Below, piece after piece: positions 47,872 through 57,229 of a stretch of DNA of 64,000 bases. The notes beneath the pieces were generated by a model. The model saw nothing but the letters and a program-made list of their open reading frames with translations. It was not told the DNA's origin and ran no database searches. The position numbers were made by a program, and so were the translations under genes. The stretch comes from Brucella pituitosa (GTDB taxonomy: Bacteria > Pseudomonadota > Alphaproteobacteria > Rhizobiales > Rhizobiaceae): NCBI RefSeq assembly GCF_003049685.1, contig NZ_PYSY02000002.1:1463501-1527500 (forward strand). Direction: 5' to 3'. Position 1 is the stretch's first letter. Each line of letters opens with the position of its first letter.

Positions 47872-49971
47872 ATGATTAAGCCCGCTGAAACAATGCCGCG
47901 ATTTTGGGACGTGGTCTTCTCGCTGAAGACCTTTGCGGCGGCTATGCTCGCGCTCTGGATTGCATTGATGGCAGACTTGCCCAATCCCTATTGGTCGGTT
48001 GCGGCAGTTTACATCGTAGCGCATCCGCTTTCAGGGGCTACGACGTCCAAAGGCTTCTATCGTCTCATTGGTACGATTATCGGTGGTGCTGTCACGATTC
48101 TTTTCGTGCCGCATCTGGTCAACTCGCCTGAAATTTTAACGCTGGCAATCGGCCTGTGGATGGGGCTTTGTCTCGCTATCAGTCTGCTCGACGGCACGCC
48201 GCGCAGCTACCTTTTCATGCTGGCTGGTTATACTGTGGCGATTGCAAGTTTCGCGGTTGTCTCCGCGCCTGCCACGACCTTCGATTATGCCGTGGGCCGG
48301 GTCGAAGAAATTGCTATCGGCATCATTTGTGCAGCCGTGGTCAACCGTCTGGTTTTTCCGCGCCATAGTGGTCCCGTTCTGGTTGCGCGTATTGATAACT
48401 GGCTGCGTGACGGTTCAAAGCTCGCCGTTGCGACATTGCGCGGTGATGGCGACAGCCCCGAATTTAAGCGTGATCGCCAACGGCTTGCGGCCGATGCGCT
48501 GGAACTGCGTAATCTGACGACGCATGTGGCTTATGATACATCATCCATCCGCAATGTCGGTGCGCTTTTGCACGTATTGCAACAGCGTATGGTTGCCGTT
48601 CTGCCAATCGTTTCCAGCCTGCATGATGTGTTGGCGCTCAAGCCCGGGAAGGGCGAAAAGCCGTGGCATTCTGCGGTGCAGAAACTTCTGGATGAGGCCT
48701 GCGACTGGCTTGAAAGTGGAGAAGCCCTGACGGAACAGCGCCGCGCAATACTTCTTGGTTATCTCGATGAAATCGAAAAGCATGGCAGGGATGCGGATAG
48801 CTGGGCCGAATTGCTGCCGTTCAACCTGGCAGCGCGTGTGCGTGATCTGGTCCAGATCTGGAGTGACTGCATTACGCTGCGTCAGGACATAATTTCCGGT
48901 TCGCGTCATTCGTTGCGTTGGCGCCGCTACGACGCGCATCAGAAGGCGCGTCCGCAGCACAGAGATTATGGCATGGCTTTCCTCTCTGGCTTTTCGGCTT
49001 TTCTGGCAACCTGTATTGCCACGGCCTTCTGGATTGCGACCGGCTGGTCGCAGGGCAGTGCCGCCGCCATGATGGCCGGGATATTTTGCTGTATTTTTGC
49101 AGGCATGGATGATCCCGTCCCGGTGATGCGCAAGTTCAACTGGCTGCTGCTGATCGTGATTGCCGCCGCCTTCGTGTTTGAATTTGCATTATTGCCGCTG
49201 GTGGATGGGTTTTTCCCACTGGTTCTCGTGCTCGGCCTGTTTCTGGTTCCTGCCGGTTTGCTTCTTGCAATTCCATCGCAGTTTTTGCTCGGTATGGTGC
49301 TTTGTGTGAACCTGCCAAACATGCTGATGCTGCAAGGCCATCTGACACATGACTTTGTGAGCTTTGCCAATGCCAACCTCGCTACCGTTCTGGGTATTGT
49401 CATTGCCGCTGGGGTGACATCCATCGTGCGGTCGGTCGGTGCCGAATGGAGCGTGCGTCGTCTCGTCAAAGCGGGCTGGAACGACATTGTGCTTGCAAGC
49501 GAGCGCCAGCCGGGCCGCCATCGTCGTCAGCATATGAACCGTTTGCTGCTCAAGATGATTGATCGCATCGGTATGATGACGCCACGCCTTGCTTTGATAC
49601 CGGCTGCCGACATTGCCAAGGTTGATCTGCTGCGCGATTTGCGCAACGGCATGAACACGATTGATCTGCAGCAGTATCGTTCAAAATTGCCTGCATCCTG
49701 CCGTGAAGCGGTGGACGCTGTGCTGGATGGTGTTGGTGCGCATTATCGGGCGCTGTCGCGTGATGCCAAATCGGAAGCACGGGAAGACATTGATGCCGGT
49801 CTTCTGGTGGCCATCGATCAGGCGATCACAGTCATCATCGAAAATGGTTCACCAGCCATCGCCAAGAGGCCTCGTATTGCCCTGATTGGTTTGCGCTTCA
49901 ACCTGTTTCCGAAAGCGCCGCCCTTTGCCCTTCCGCCGCAGCCGCAACTTGAGCTGCCGCAGGCTGCATAA
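47872..49971 (+). CDS. FUSC-family aromatic acid efflux protein (AaeB-like)
   Basis: This 699-residue inner-membrane protein has the FUSC two-half layout: six TM helices at about 15-165 (AAAMLALWIALMADLPNPYW, SVAAVYIVAHPLSG), a cytoplasmic region, then a second hydrophobic block at about 365-530 (GFSAFLATCIATAFWIATGW), and a basic tail. AaeB exports p-hydroxybenzoic and related acids with AaeA. The next two genes complete the usual trio. Confidence 0.9.
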   Translation: MIKPAETMPRFWDVVFSLKTFAAAMLALWIALMADLPNPYWSVAAVYIVAHPLSGATTSKGFYRLIGTIIGGAVTILFVPHLVNSPEILTLAIGLWMGLCLAISLLDGTPRSYLFMLAGYTVAIASFAVVSAPATTFDYAVGRVEEIAIGIICAAVVNRLVFPRHSGPVLVARIDNWLRDGSKLAVATLRGDGDSPEFKRDRQRLAADALELRNLTTHVAYDTSSIRNVGALLHVLQQRMVAVLPIVSSLHDVLALKPGKGEKPWHSAVQKLLDEACDWLESGEALTEQRRAILLGYLDEIEKHGRDADSWAELLPFNLAARVRDLVQIWSDCITLRQDIISGSRHSLRWRRYDAHQKARPQHRDYGMAFLSGFSAFLATCIATAFWIATGWSQGSAAAMMAGIFCCIFAGMDDPVPVMRKFNWLLLIVIAAAFVFEFALLPLVDGFFPLVLVLGLFLVPAGLLLAIPSQFLLGMVLCVNLPNMLMLQGHLTHDFVSFANANLATVLGIVIAAGVTSIVRSVGAEWSVRRLVKAGWNDIVLASERQPGRHRRQHMNRLLLKMIDRIGMMTPRLALIPAADIAKVDLLRDLRNGMNTIDLQQYRSKLPASCREAVDAVLDGVGAHYRALSRDAKSEAREDIDAGLLVAIDQAITVIIENGSPAIAKRPRIALIGLRFNLFPKAPPFALPPQPQLELPQAA

Positions 49972-50006
49972 GGCAGGTAATTCGCACGAATGGAACCTGA
50001 ATAGTC

Positions 50007-50216
50007 ATGAGACCCGAACTCGACATCTATGGGATTTATCTGCCGACTTTGGCTGTTTTGGCGCTGGGCGCTTATTTCGCCAATTCTGTGCTGCAGCGTC
50101 TGCTGGCGCGCGCTCGCTTCTATCGTTTTGTTTGGCACCGACCTTTGTTTGATGCTGCCATGTACTTCTGCATTCTCGGCGTAAGTGTCGTACTCTTGAA
50201 TGGAATACCGCTATGA
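50007..50216 (+). CDS. DUF1656 small membrane protein (AaeX-like)
   Basis: This 69-residue protein has two hydrophobic helices (YLPTLAVLALGAYFANSVLQ and AMYFCILGVSVVLLNGIPL) around RFYRFVWHRPLFD, the DUF1656 signature. It is always linked to FUSC and HlyD efflux genes. Its stop overlaps the HlyD start by ATGA. Confidence 0.92.
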   Translation: MRPELDIYGIYLPTLAVLALGAYFANSVLQRLLARARFYRFVWHRPLFDAAMYFCILGVSVVLLNGIPL

Positions 50217-51079
50217 AAAAGCTCTTTGCACATTCCGGCCGGGTCTTCCTCACCCTCGTCATGGTCACGATGGCAGGGCTGCTTGGCTGGCATCTTTGGG
50301 ACTATTATATGAATGCGCCGTGGACACGCGACGGCAAGATCCGCGCGGATGTCGTGCGTATTGCGCCCGATGTTTCCGGTCTCGTGAGCGAAGTTCTGGT
50401 TCATGACAATCAGACGGTCGAGCAGGGCGAGGTGATTTTCCGCATTGATCAGGCGCGCTACAAACTGGCGCTCCAGTTGGCCGAAGCGAAGCTTGCCAGC
50501 AGCAAGGCGGCGCTGGATATGGCCAATCGCGATCAGACCCGCTATCGCAAGCTCAACGATACGACCGTGACCCAGCAAAAAATGGAACAGATTGAAACGA
50601 CAACCCAGCAAGCGGAGGCCACCCATCGTCAGGCTGAGCTTGACCGTGATTTGGCATCGCTTAATCTGGAACGGTCGTCGGTCAAGGCTCCGGTCAATGG
50701 TGTGATTACCAATTTCTCGCTTCAACGCGGTGATTATGTGACGACGGGCTCTGCCGTCACAGCACTGGTCGATACGGATTCTTTTTATGTTTCCGGTTAT
50801 TTCGAAGAAAACAAACTGGAACGTATCCAGATCGGCGATCCGGTTCTGGTTGATGTGATGGGCAGCAAAGTGCAGCTGAAAGGCAAAGTTGAAGGCATTG
50901 CTGGCGGTATTGAAGACCGCGAGCGCACGGATTCAACCAATTTGCTTGCCAATGTTTCCCCGACATTCAACTGGGTTCGCCTTGCACAGCGCGTGCCGGT
51001 CAGAGTGAAGCTGGAGGAAGTGCCGCAGGGTGTTCATCTGGTGGCTGGTCGTACGGTCAGCGTTTCGGTCGTCAACTAA
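50213..51079 (+). CDS. HlyD-family periplasmic adaptor (AaeA-like)
   Basis: This 288-residue adaptor has an N-terminal TM anchor (VFLTLVMVTMAGLLGWHLW), an HlyD/biotin-lipoyl domain (IAPDVSGLVSEVLVHDNQTV), a helical hairpin (residues 80-145) and a barrel (VKAPVNGVITNFSLQRGDYV). It couples the FUSC pump to the outer membrane. A terminator follows. Confidence 0.92.
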   Translation: MKKLFAHSGRVFLTLVMVTMAGLLGWHLWDYYMNAPWTRDGKIRADVVRIAPDVSGLVSEVLVHDNQTVEQGEVIFRIDQARYKLALQLAEAKLASSKAALDMANRDQTRYRKLNDTTVTQQKMEQIETTTQQAEATHRQAELDRDLASLNLERSSVKAPVNGVITNFSLQRGDYVTTGSAVTALVDTDSFYVSGYFEENKLERIQIGDPVLVDVMGSKVQLKGKVEGIAGGIEDRERTDSTNLLANVSPTFNWVRLAQRVPVRVKLEEVPQGVHLVAGRTVSVSVVN

Positions 51080-51100
51080 GATAACCAAATCAAGCAGCAA

Positions 51101-51126
51101 AGCCCGGCTATTGTCCGGGCTTTTTT
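51101..51126 (+). terminator. Terminator of the efflux operon
   Basis: AGCCCGG/CCGGGCT stem with a 7-base loop followed by TTTTTT. Confidence 0.9.
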
Positions 51127-51170
51127 CATGATAGCAATTTGGGTGAAGAAGTCGCTGTGGGGCTTGGACT

Positions 51171-51869
51171 ATGAGCGTATTGGTGATCCAGAATTATCCA
51201 GATTCGGGCCTCGGACAAATTGGGCCTATATTGCTTGAGGCGGGCCATCCGATTGATCTGCGCCATGCTTATCAGGGCGATGCTCTTCCGCAGGACGACA
51301 GCGCTTATCAGGCGCTCATCGTACTTGGTGGGGAGCAGAATGCGCTTGCCGATGCTGAGTTTCCGTATTTCCCTGATCTCCTCAATCTCATTCGTGCTTT
51401 CGGCGATAAGGACAAGGCTGTGCTTGGTATTTGCCTCGGTAGCCAGCTTGTCGCGCGCGCATATGGAGCCGAGAATATTCTGGATCGGCCAATGGAATTT
51501 GGCTGGCATGAAGTGCGGCTGACCGAGAAGGGGCAAAGCGATCCGGTGCTTGCCGCTGCAGGATCTGTTTTTCCGATTTTCCACTGGCATCGCGATACGT
51601 TTTCATTGCCAGAAGGTGCCGTTCACATGGCATCCAGCGACATGACTGCACATCAGGCTTATCGGATTGGCCGTGCTGTCTATGGCACTCAGTTTCACTT
51701 TGAAGCTGACACTGCACTTGTTGTCGACTGGAATGAAACACTCAGTGACGTGATCGCCGAGTTTGATCCTGAATGGCCGGCTGAATTTCCAGCACATTTA
51801 CAACGTTCGGGAGCTGCTGCAGACAAGGCTGGCGCCGCTCTTGCGCGGGCGTGGACCAGTCTGATCTAG
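51171..51869 (+). CDS. Class-I glutamine amidotransferase-like protein
   Basis: This 232-residue stand-alone GATase-1 has the nucleophile Cys88 in GICLGSQ, and His176 and Glu178 in GTQFHFEAD. It resembles GMP-synthase-like proteins rather than a fused synthetase; the acceptor is unknown. Start at 51171 (MSVLVIQNYP); a strong hairpin lies after the gene. Confidence 0.88.
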   Translation: MSVLVIQNYPDSGLGQIGPILLEAGHPIDLRHAYQGDALPQDDSAYQALIVLGGEQNALADAEFPYFPDLLNLIRAFGDKDKAVLGICLGSQLVARAYGAENILDRPMEFGWHEVRLTEKGQSDPVLAAAGSVFPIFHWHRDTFSLPEGAVHMASSDMTAHQAYRIGRAVYGTQFHFEADTALVVDWNETLSDVIAEFDPEWPAEFPAHLQRSGAAADKAGAALARAWTSLI

Positions 51870-52142
51870 CGCAGATGTGCTAAAAGTTGCCGGTAAACAA
51901 CACTCCGCACCCATAAGGCGTTGCGCCTTTGCCACAGGGGAAAACCATTTGAGTTTTTCCCTGTGAAAGCGACAATTGTAACCCCTGCGTTCAGTTGCAG
52001 GTAACTTTTTTCAGGTGTAACTGAGGCCAACTTCCGGGTGGCAAGTGATTGGGCAGGGTGCAAACCTTGCTCATTATGAAAGCTCGGTTCCCCGATCCCC
52101 CCGGTAACCCTCCTCCGGTGCCTCTCGAAAGAGTTTTCGATC
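51870..52142 (+). other. Structured leader region before the small membrane protein
   Basis: This 273-bp gap has no credible gene. It holds a 13-bp hairpin (CACAGGGGAAAAC, 51933-51945, with GTTTTTCCCTGTG, 51953-51965), several C-rich stretches and a small stem TCGAAAgagTTTTCGA (52126-52142) immediately before the ATG at 52143, with the GAG ribosome-binding candidate in its loop. It resembles no riboswitch class I recognise. Confidence 0.5.
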
Positions 52143-52280
52143 ATGACCGCTAAGCATGCCACACTCCTCACCGTCCTGATGATTTCTGCGATCGTGTTTA
52201 TGGCAGTTGGTATTTTTACAGTCGATGCTGGTAGCAGCATGACCTCGACTGACGGTTACGGCGTTTCCAACGCGCGTTAA
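52143..52280 (+). CDS. Small membrane protein, 45 residues
   Basis: The frame begins MTAKHATLLTVLMISAIVFM and continues through one hydrophobic helix (about residues 8-28) to a polar tail (SMTSTDGYGVSNAR). It may be a signal-anchored membrane peptide. The start is near a GAG in a hairpin loop. A nested hairpin follows within 10 bp. No family was recognised. Confidence 0.6.
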   Translation: MTAKHATLLTVLMISAIVFMAVGIFTVDAGSSMTSTDGYGVSNAR

Positions 52281-52288
52281 TTTTTTAA

Positions 52289-52332
52289 CCAGAGCACCGT
52301 GCGCCCGGTTAGGCGCACTAAGGTCGCTCTGG
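52289..52332 (+). other. Nested hairpin after the small protein gene
   Basis: Outer arms CCAGAGC (52289-52295) / GCTCTGG (52326-52332) enclose inner arms GTGCGCC (52299-52305) / GGCGCAC (52312-52318). It has no T-tract behind it but six T in front. It may stabilise the mRNA end or terminate. Confidence 0.6.
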
Positions 52333-52384
52333 CACTTGGAGTTCTCCGCATGATTATATCTTAAGCTGGTTCAGGTTTAAGGAA

Positions 52385-53137
52385 TTATGCAGTAGCGGCT
52401 GGACCGGTCGCTTCCAGAAAGCGCTTTTCAGAGCCATCGATTACGATGGCTGACAGCTTTCCGCTCTTCCAGGCATAAGTATCAAGATTGACCCGGTTGG
52501 GTTGGACGTCGATTACGCTCTGTGGTGTATGGCCGTGGACAATGACTTTTTCCAATGGATCGGTCCATTTCAGAAACAGCGTTCTGATCCACATCAGTTC
52601 GTCGGGGTCTTGAGCGTCGAGGGGCACAGCCGGGTTAACGCCCGCATGGCAGAAAAAGAAATCACCGAAACTCATTGAATGCGGCATGGAGCGGATATAG
52701 TCGATATGCGCTTGCGGCACCGTGTTTACGAGTTGTCGATATCCTGACGTTGCGGATTCCGGATCACTGAAGTTCACCTCAACCCCGTAAGAGCGCGCAG
52801 TGTCGCTGCCGCCATGATGGGCAAAAATCCCGTTCGTATCTCCCGTCGCAAGATAGTGCAGGAAACCATCGTCATGGTTTCCGATCAAAGAGAGGATACG
52901 CGGATCATGCGCTGAAGCATTGATCAGAAAATCAAGCACACCTTTGGAATCCGGCCCCCGGTCGATGTAGTCGCCGAGATGGATGATACGCCAGTCATGT
53001 GCCGGATTGCGGTCGAGATCGGCGCGGATAAGGCCATGCATATCCTGCAAAAGATCAAGGCGCCCGTGAATGTCGCCGATGGCGTAAAGCCGAACGCCTG
53101 CAGGTCCTTTAGCGTCCTTCAACATCACGCCATTCAT
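52385..53137 (-). CDS. Serine/threonine-type metallophosphatase
   Basis: This 250-residue PP1/PP2A-like or diadenosine-tetraphosphatase-like enzyme has the metal motifs GDIHGR (21-26), GDYIDRG (55-61) and GNHDD (86-90), plus FFCHAGVNPAVPLDAQ and VHGHTPQ. Substrate unknown. It overlaps the FadR-type gene by 4 bp and is the second gene of that operon. Confidence 0.88.
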   Translation of the reverse strand: MNGVMLKDAKGPAGVRLYAIGDIHGRLDLLQDMHGLIRADLDRNPAHDWRIIHLGDYIDRGPDSKGVLDFLINASAHDPRILSLIGNHDDGFLHYLATGDTNGIFAHHGGSDTARSYGVEVNFSDPESATSGYRQLVNTVPQAHIDYIRSMPHSMSFGDFFFCHAGVNPAVPLDAQDPDELMWIRTLFLKWTDPLEKVIVHGHTPQSVIDVQPNRVNLDTYAWKSGKLSAIVIDGSEKRFLEATGPAATA

Positions 53138-53934
53138 AAGTCGTCGCTTTCTTTTGCGTCTTTTCCTGCACGCTGACGATACCGCAAACGGGATACGCGC
53201 TCACGTTCATCATTCAGCTCCCTGTCGTTCGTCGCCTGTTCGACAAAACGGATATGTTTCTGAACCGCTTCGCGGGCCGCCTGCGGATTACCTGCGATAA
53301 CGGCATCGTAGATGGCGCGATGCTGCGACAGGAACATGTCGGCGACGCCGGGGTAATTGTAAATAAGACTGCGGTTGTAAAAAACCCCATCTTTGAGCAA
53401 TTGATAGCAGGAGCGTAATGTGTGCAGCAGCACGATATTGTGTGCGGCTTCGCCAATCGCATTGTGAAAATCGACATCAAGCCGCGCTTCCGTATCGAAA
53501 TCACCAGCGCCGTGCGCCGTTTCCATTGCGATGATGATTTCCTTCAAGAGAGCCTTGTCCGCGGGCGTTGCCCGCAGCGCAGCAAATTCAGCGGCAATGC
53601 CTTCTATTTCGCGGCGGTATTCCAGATAATCGGCTTTGGCTTTGCGATGGTCCGCGAAAAGCTTCACCACGGGTGCACTGAAAACCTGTCCGATGACATC
53701 TGCCACAAAAGTGCCACCGCCATGACGCGATGTGAGAAGGCCTGCATTTTCAAGCCGCTTCAGGGCATCACGCAAAATGGGACGGGAAATATCGAACTGG
53801 CGCGCCAGTTCCCGCTCACCCGGAAGGCGGTCTCCACCGCGCAAGACGCCTTCGAGAATCAGGCCCTCGATCTGATGGACGACATCATCCGCTGTGCGGC
53901 TCGCCTGGATACGTGAAAAAATTGTCTCGGCCAT
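53134..53934 (-). CDS. FadR/GntR-family regulator
   Basis: This 266-residue regulator has a winged HTH (HQIEGLILEGVLRGGDRLPG, ERELARQFDISRPILRDALK, RLENAGLLTSRHGGGTFVAD) and a helical FCD domain (DVDFHNAIGEAAHNIVLLHT) with the Asp/His metal residues. The ATG at 53934 was taken; ATG 53955 gives seven more residues. The metallophosphatase gene follows. Confidence 0.9.
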   Translation of the reverse strand: MAETIFSRIQASRTADDVVHQIEGLILEGVLRGGDRLPGERELARQFDISRPILRDALKRLENAGLLTSRHGGGTFVADVIGQVFSAPVVKLFADHRKAKADYLEYRREIEGIAAEFAALRATPADKALLKEIIIAMETAHGAGDFDTEARLDVDFHNAIGEAAHNIVLLHTLRSCYQLLKDGVFYNRSLIYNYPGVADMFLSQHRAIYDAVIAGNPQAAREAVQKHIRFVEQATNDRELNDERERVSRLRYRQRAGKDAKESDDL

Positions 53935-54115
53935 GCCGTTTGAAGCCCTCTCCATATCGGCGGCAAGGTAGCCTTAAGGCGTCAGCCGAGCAACGGGGAG
54001 TTTGTAAGTAAAGCATTTCCAGCAAAAGTGTGAAGCGGTTTTGCGCTGGATAATGCGTCGAAACAAATCGTTAGAGCGGTTCCGACAATTCAGTCCCAAC
54101 TGGAGCCGCTCCAAC

Positions 54116-54144
54116 AAACCCCGGAAGACATGCTTCCGGGGTTT
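54116..54144. terminator. Bidirectional terminator
   Basis: AAACCCCGGAAG/CTTCCGGGGTTT, 12-bp arms, 5-base loop. It lies 20 bp past the stop of the membrane protein at 54165. A further inverted repeat GAGCGG...CCGCTC (54074-54111) lies beside it. Confidence 0.85.
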
Positions 54145-54164
54145 GAGAGGATTAGAGTTTTGCT

Positions 54165-54452
54165 TCAGGCTTTCTTACGCTTGCGGCCTGAAAAGAATGC
54201 GACGAGGCCTGCAACAAGGCCATACATTGCCCACTTGAAGGGAAGAGCATCGGCTGTTTCGCTACGAATAGGAAGCACAGTGACCGTGCCCGGGCGGCTT
54301 TCAAAACCAGCCTTTCCTTCGGCTTTCGCCTGTTCGATTTGCTGCGGGGAGACGACCCATTCTGCGCCGCGCGATTTGTCATAGAACATGAAGCCGAAAC
54401 CGACGATAGCGGCAACGACGATTGCGAGAATAAGGCGGGTAGGTGTGTTCAT
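54165..54452 (-). CDS. Hypothetical membrane protein, 95 residues
   Basis: This protein has an N-terminal TM helix (TRLILAIVVAAIVGFGFMFY), a polar middle (SPQQIEQAKAEGKAGFESRP) and a C-terminal TM helix (MYGLVAGLVAFFSGRKRKKA) with a basic tail. It is not recognised. GAGGA lies six bases before ATG 54452, which is preferred over ATG 54458. Confidence 0.75.
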   Translation of the reverse strand: MNTPTRLILAIVVAAIVGFGFMFYDKSRGAEWVVSPQQIEQAKAEGKAGFESRPGTVTVLPIRSETADALPFKWAMYGLVAGLVAFFSGRKRKKA

Positions 54453-54609
54453 TATCATTCCTCAAAAATCGGACTGATGTGGGAGGAGGTCCATCCGATT
54501 CGTTGAATTATGGGGCTATAAGGCTATTGCTAATCAATTGCTTAGCCGGCTGCATTGCGCGCTTTCAAATAAAGCGCCGTGCTTTCATAAGCAATCACAT
54601 CGGCTTCGT

Positions 54610-55539
54610 CTATTTTGAGGGCATGTCTTGTGGAGAACTGCCGCTTTCCCAATAAGGAACCGGTCCGTAAAGATCAGCCAGATAGTCTATGAACAACCGC
54701 ACTTTAGCGGGCAGGAATTGCTTTGACGGATAGACGGCGTGGATTGCGACATTGCGGGAAGCAGAATAATCAGGCAGCACTTGCACGAGCTTACCCGCGG
54801 CCAGTTCCGGTCCGACATCCCATGTCGAGCGCTGCGCGATGCCAAGCCCGGCCAGAACCGCCTCGCGTACCATCTCGCTCGAATTGGTCTGCAGTGGTCC
54901 TTGTGGGCGAATGGTGATCGGCCCTTTCGGTCCTTCCAGCCGCCACGGATCATTATTGTGCGGAGCAAGACAAATATGCGCCTGCAGATCCTCGATGGTT
55001 TCCGGCGTGCCCCGCTCAGCGATATAATGCGGTGAGGCAACCAGAACGCGGCGCACTGGTGCCAGACGTCGCGCGACAAGCGTAGAATCTGACAATTCAC
55101 CGATGCGGATCGCAAGATCATAGCCATCGCCGACAATATCCACCATCTCGTCGGAGAGCTGCATATTGACGGTGAGGTCTGAATTGGTGCGCATGAAAGG
55201 CACCAGATAAGGCGCGATATGCATACGGCCGAAGGTCGTGGGGGCTGATATTTTCAGTGTGCCGCGTGCATTTGCCGATCTGCGGGCGACGAAGGCTTCG
55301 GCCTCTTCAATATTGCTCAGAATTGCCAATACACGCTCATGATAGCCTTGGCCTGCTTCAGTCAGGGCTATCTGACGCGTGGTTCGCTGCAGGAGACGCG
55401 TGCCGAGACGTTCTTCAAGTCTTCCCAGTCTTTTGGAAACGACTGCCGGTGACAATCCAAGATCACGTGCTGCCGCTGACATGCTACCTGTTGTGACAAC
55501 ACGTGCGAAAATCTCCATATCGGCCAGACTGCTCATCAT
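54610..55539 (-). CDS. LysR-family regulator divergent from glcDEF
   Basis: This 309-residue regulator starts MMSSLADMEIFARVV and has the HTH MSAAARDLGLSPAVVSKRLG, and an effector domain (ISAPTTFGRMHIAPYLVPFM, ...VGDGYDLAIRIGELSDSTLV). It is of the DmlR/CrgA-like group. The gene is divergent from glcD by 181 bp and is a probable glycolate-operon regulator, by position. A GGAGG lies 13 bp before the start; longer readings cross the promoter region. Confidence 0.88.
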   Translation of the reverse strand: MMSSLADMEIFARVVTTGSMSAAARDLGLSPAVVSKRLGRLEERLGTRLLQRTTRQIALTEAGQGYHERVLAILSNIEEAEAFVARRSANARGTLKISAPTTFGRMHIAPYLVPFMRTNSDLTVNMQLSDEMVDIVGDGYDLAIRIGELSDSTLVARRLAPVRRVLVASPHYIAERGTPETIEDLQAHICLAPHNNDPWRLEGPKGPITIRPQGPLQTNSSEMVREAVLAGLGIAQRSTWDVGPELAAGKLVQVLPDYSASRNVAIHAVYPSKQFLPAKVRLFIDYLADLYGPVPYWESGSSPQDMPSK

Positions 55540-55720
55540 GATAGTTTTAAATCCTCCCTGGCAGATATATGCACATGGTTGATGTAGCCGAGGCAGGCGA
55601 TGGATCGCAAGGCGATTATGCCGCAGCGTCATAACTGTTTCGCTATAGGCCAATTGGTAAAATAATATTACCACTTGATCCAAGCTATGCCGAATGTACT
55701 CTGGGGAGGCGGAGGATCAC

Positions 55721-57217
55721 ATGAGCGGACTGATTATGCCGGAGCCAAATGCTTCGGTCCTCGAGCGGCGCGAGACGATCGTTGCTGACCTTAGGGCAAT
55801 TGTACCGGGTGAGGGTGTTGTCGATACGACCAATGCCATGCGGGTGTTCGAAACCGACGGACTGACCGCGCATCGCGCGCTGCCACTTGTTGTGGTTCTG
55901 CCAGAAACGGTCGAACAAGTTTCACAGATATTGCGCTATTGCCATGAGAATGAAATTCGCGTCGTGCCGCGCGGTGCGGGCACGTCGCTTTCCGGCGGCT
56001 CCATGCCATTGGTCGACGCTGTGTTGCTGGGCATGTCCCGCTTCAATCGTATTCTCGAAATCGATTATCCAAACCGCGTTGCAGTTGTGCAGCCGGGCGT
56101 AACCAATCTTGGCATTACAAAGGCTGTTGAGCACGAAGGCTTCTATTATGCGCCTGATCCGTCTTCGCAGATCGCATGCTCCATCGGTGGCAACGTCGCG
56201 GAAAATGCGGGCGGCGTGCATTGCCTGAAGTATGGCCTCACGGCCAATAATGTGCTTGGCATCGAAATGGTGCTGATTACGGGCGAAGTGCTGCGCCTTG
56301 GCGGCAAGCATCTTGATAGCGAAGGCTATGACCTGCTGGGTCTCATGACAGGCTCTGAAGGTCTTTTGGGGGTGGTTACGGAAATCACCGTGCGCATTCT
56401 GCAGAAGCCGGAAACAGCACGTGCGGTGATGGTTGGGTTTCCATCAAGCGAGCAGGCAGGTCAGTGTGTGGCCGACATCATCGGTTGCGGGATTATTCCC
56501 GGCGGTATGGAAATGATGGATCGTCCGGCCATTCAGGCAGCGGAAGATTTTGTCCGTGTCGGTTATCCGCTGGATGTCGAGGCACTGCTAATTGTCGAGC
56601 TCGATGGTCCTCCGGTAGAAGTCGATCATCTGATTGGTCAGGTGGAAGCAATTGCGCTTAAAAATGGTTCAACCACTTGCACACTTTCGCAATCGGAAGA
56701 GCAGCGCCTTGCTTTCTGGGCAGGGAGAAAAGCCGCCTTCCCGGCGGTAGGCCGCATCTCGCCCGACTATCTTTGCATGGATGGCACGATACCGCGCAAG
56801 GAATTGCCGCGTGTGCTTTCCGGCATGCGCGATCTTTCCGAAAAATACGGACTTCGTGTCGCCAATGTTTTTCACGCAGGTGATGGTAATCTCCATCCGC
56901 TCATCCTTTACGATGCGAATATTCCGGGTGAACTGGAAGCGGCCGAAGATTTTGGTGCCGATATTTTGCGGCTTTGCGTCAAGGTTGGCGGTGTGTTGAC
57001 CGGCGAGCACGGCGTTGGCATCGAGAAGCGCGATCTTATGCCGGTCATGTTCAACGAGATCGATCTCGATCAGCAGATGCGGGTCAAATGTGCTTTTGAT
57101 GCCAAGCATCTGCTCAATCCGGGCAAGGTATTCCCACAATTGCGTCGCTGCGCCGAACTTGGCCGCATGCATGTGCATCGTGGCGAATTGGCTTTTCCGG
57201 ACATTCCCCGATTTTAA
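55721..57217 (+). CDS. glcD: Glycolate oxidase subunit GlcD
   Basis: This 498-residue FAD subunit oxidises glycolate to glyoxylate. An FAD-binding PCMH domain has VVPRGAGTSLSGGSMP (about 84-99) and SSQIACSIGGNVAENAGGVH. The C-terminal FAD-oxidase domain has VANVFHAGDGNLHPLILYD and GEHGVGIEKR, with LLNPGKVFP near the end. GGAGG precedes ATG 55721. It is the first gene of glcDEF. Confidence 0.93.
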   Translation: MSGLIMPEPNASVLERRETIVADLRAIVPGEGVVDTTNAMRVFETDGLTAHRALPLVVVLPETVEQVSQILRYCHENEIRVVPRGAGTSLSGGSMPLVDAVLLGMSRFNRILEIDYPNRVAVVQPGVTNLGITKAVEHEGFYYAPDPSSQIACSIGGNVAENAGGVHCLKYGLTANNVLGIEMVLITGEVLRLGGKHLDSEGYDLLGLMTGSEGLLGVVTEITVRILQKPETARAVMVGFPSSEQAGQCVADIIGCGIIPGGMEMMDRPAIQAAEDFVRVGYPLDVEALLIVELDGPPVEVDHLIGQVEAIALKNGSTTCTLSQSEEQRLAFWAGRKAAFPAVGRISPDYLCMDGTIPRKELPRVLSGMRDLSEKYGLRVANVFHAGDGNLHPLILYDANIPGELEAAEDFGADILRLCVKVGGVLTGEHGVGIEKRDLMPVMFNEIDLDQQMRVKCAFDAKHLLNPGKVFPQLRRCAELGRMHVHRGELAFPDIPRF

Positions 57218-57229
57218 TAAGCGGTTTTG

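Noticed and set aside
51870..52142. Known riboswitch in the small-protein leader
   Set aside because: No match by eye to cobalamin, TPP, SAM, glycine or ykkC-type cores.
51866..52240. Minus-strand 124-residue frame in the leader of the small protein
   Set aside because: No domain, no ribosome site, antisense to a better-supported small plus-strand gene and to hairpins.
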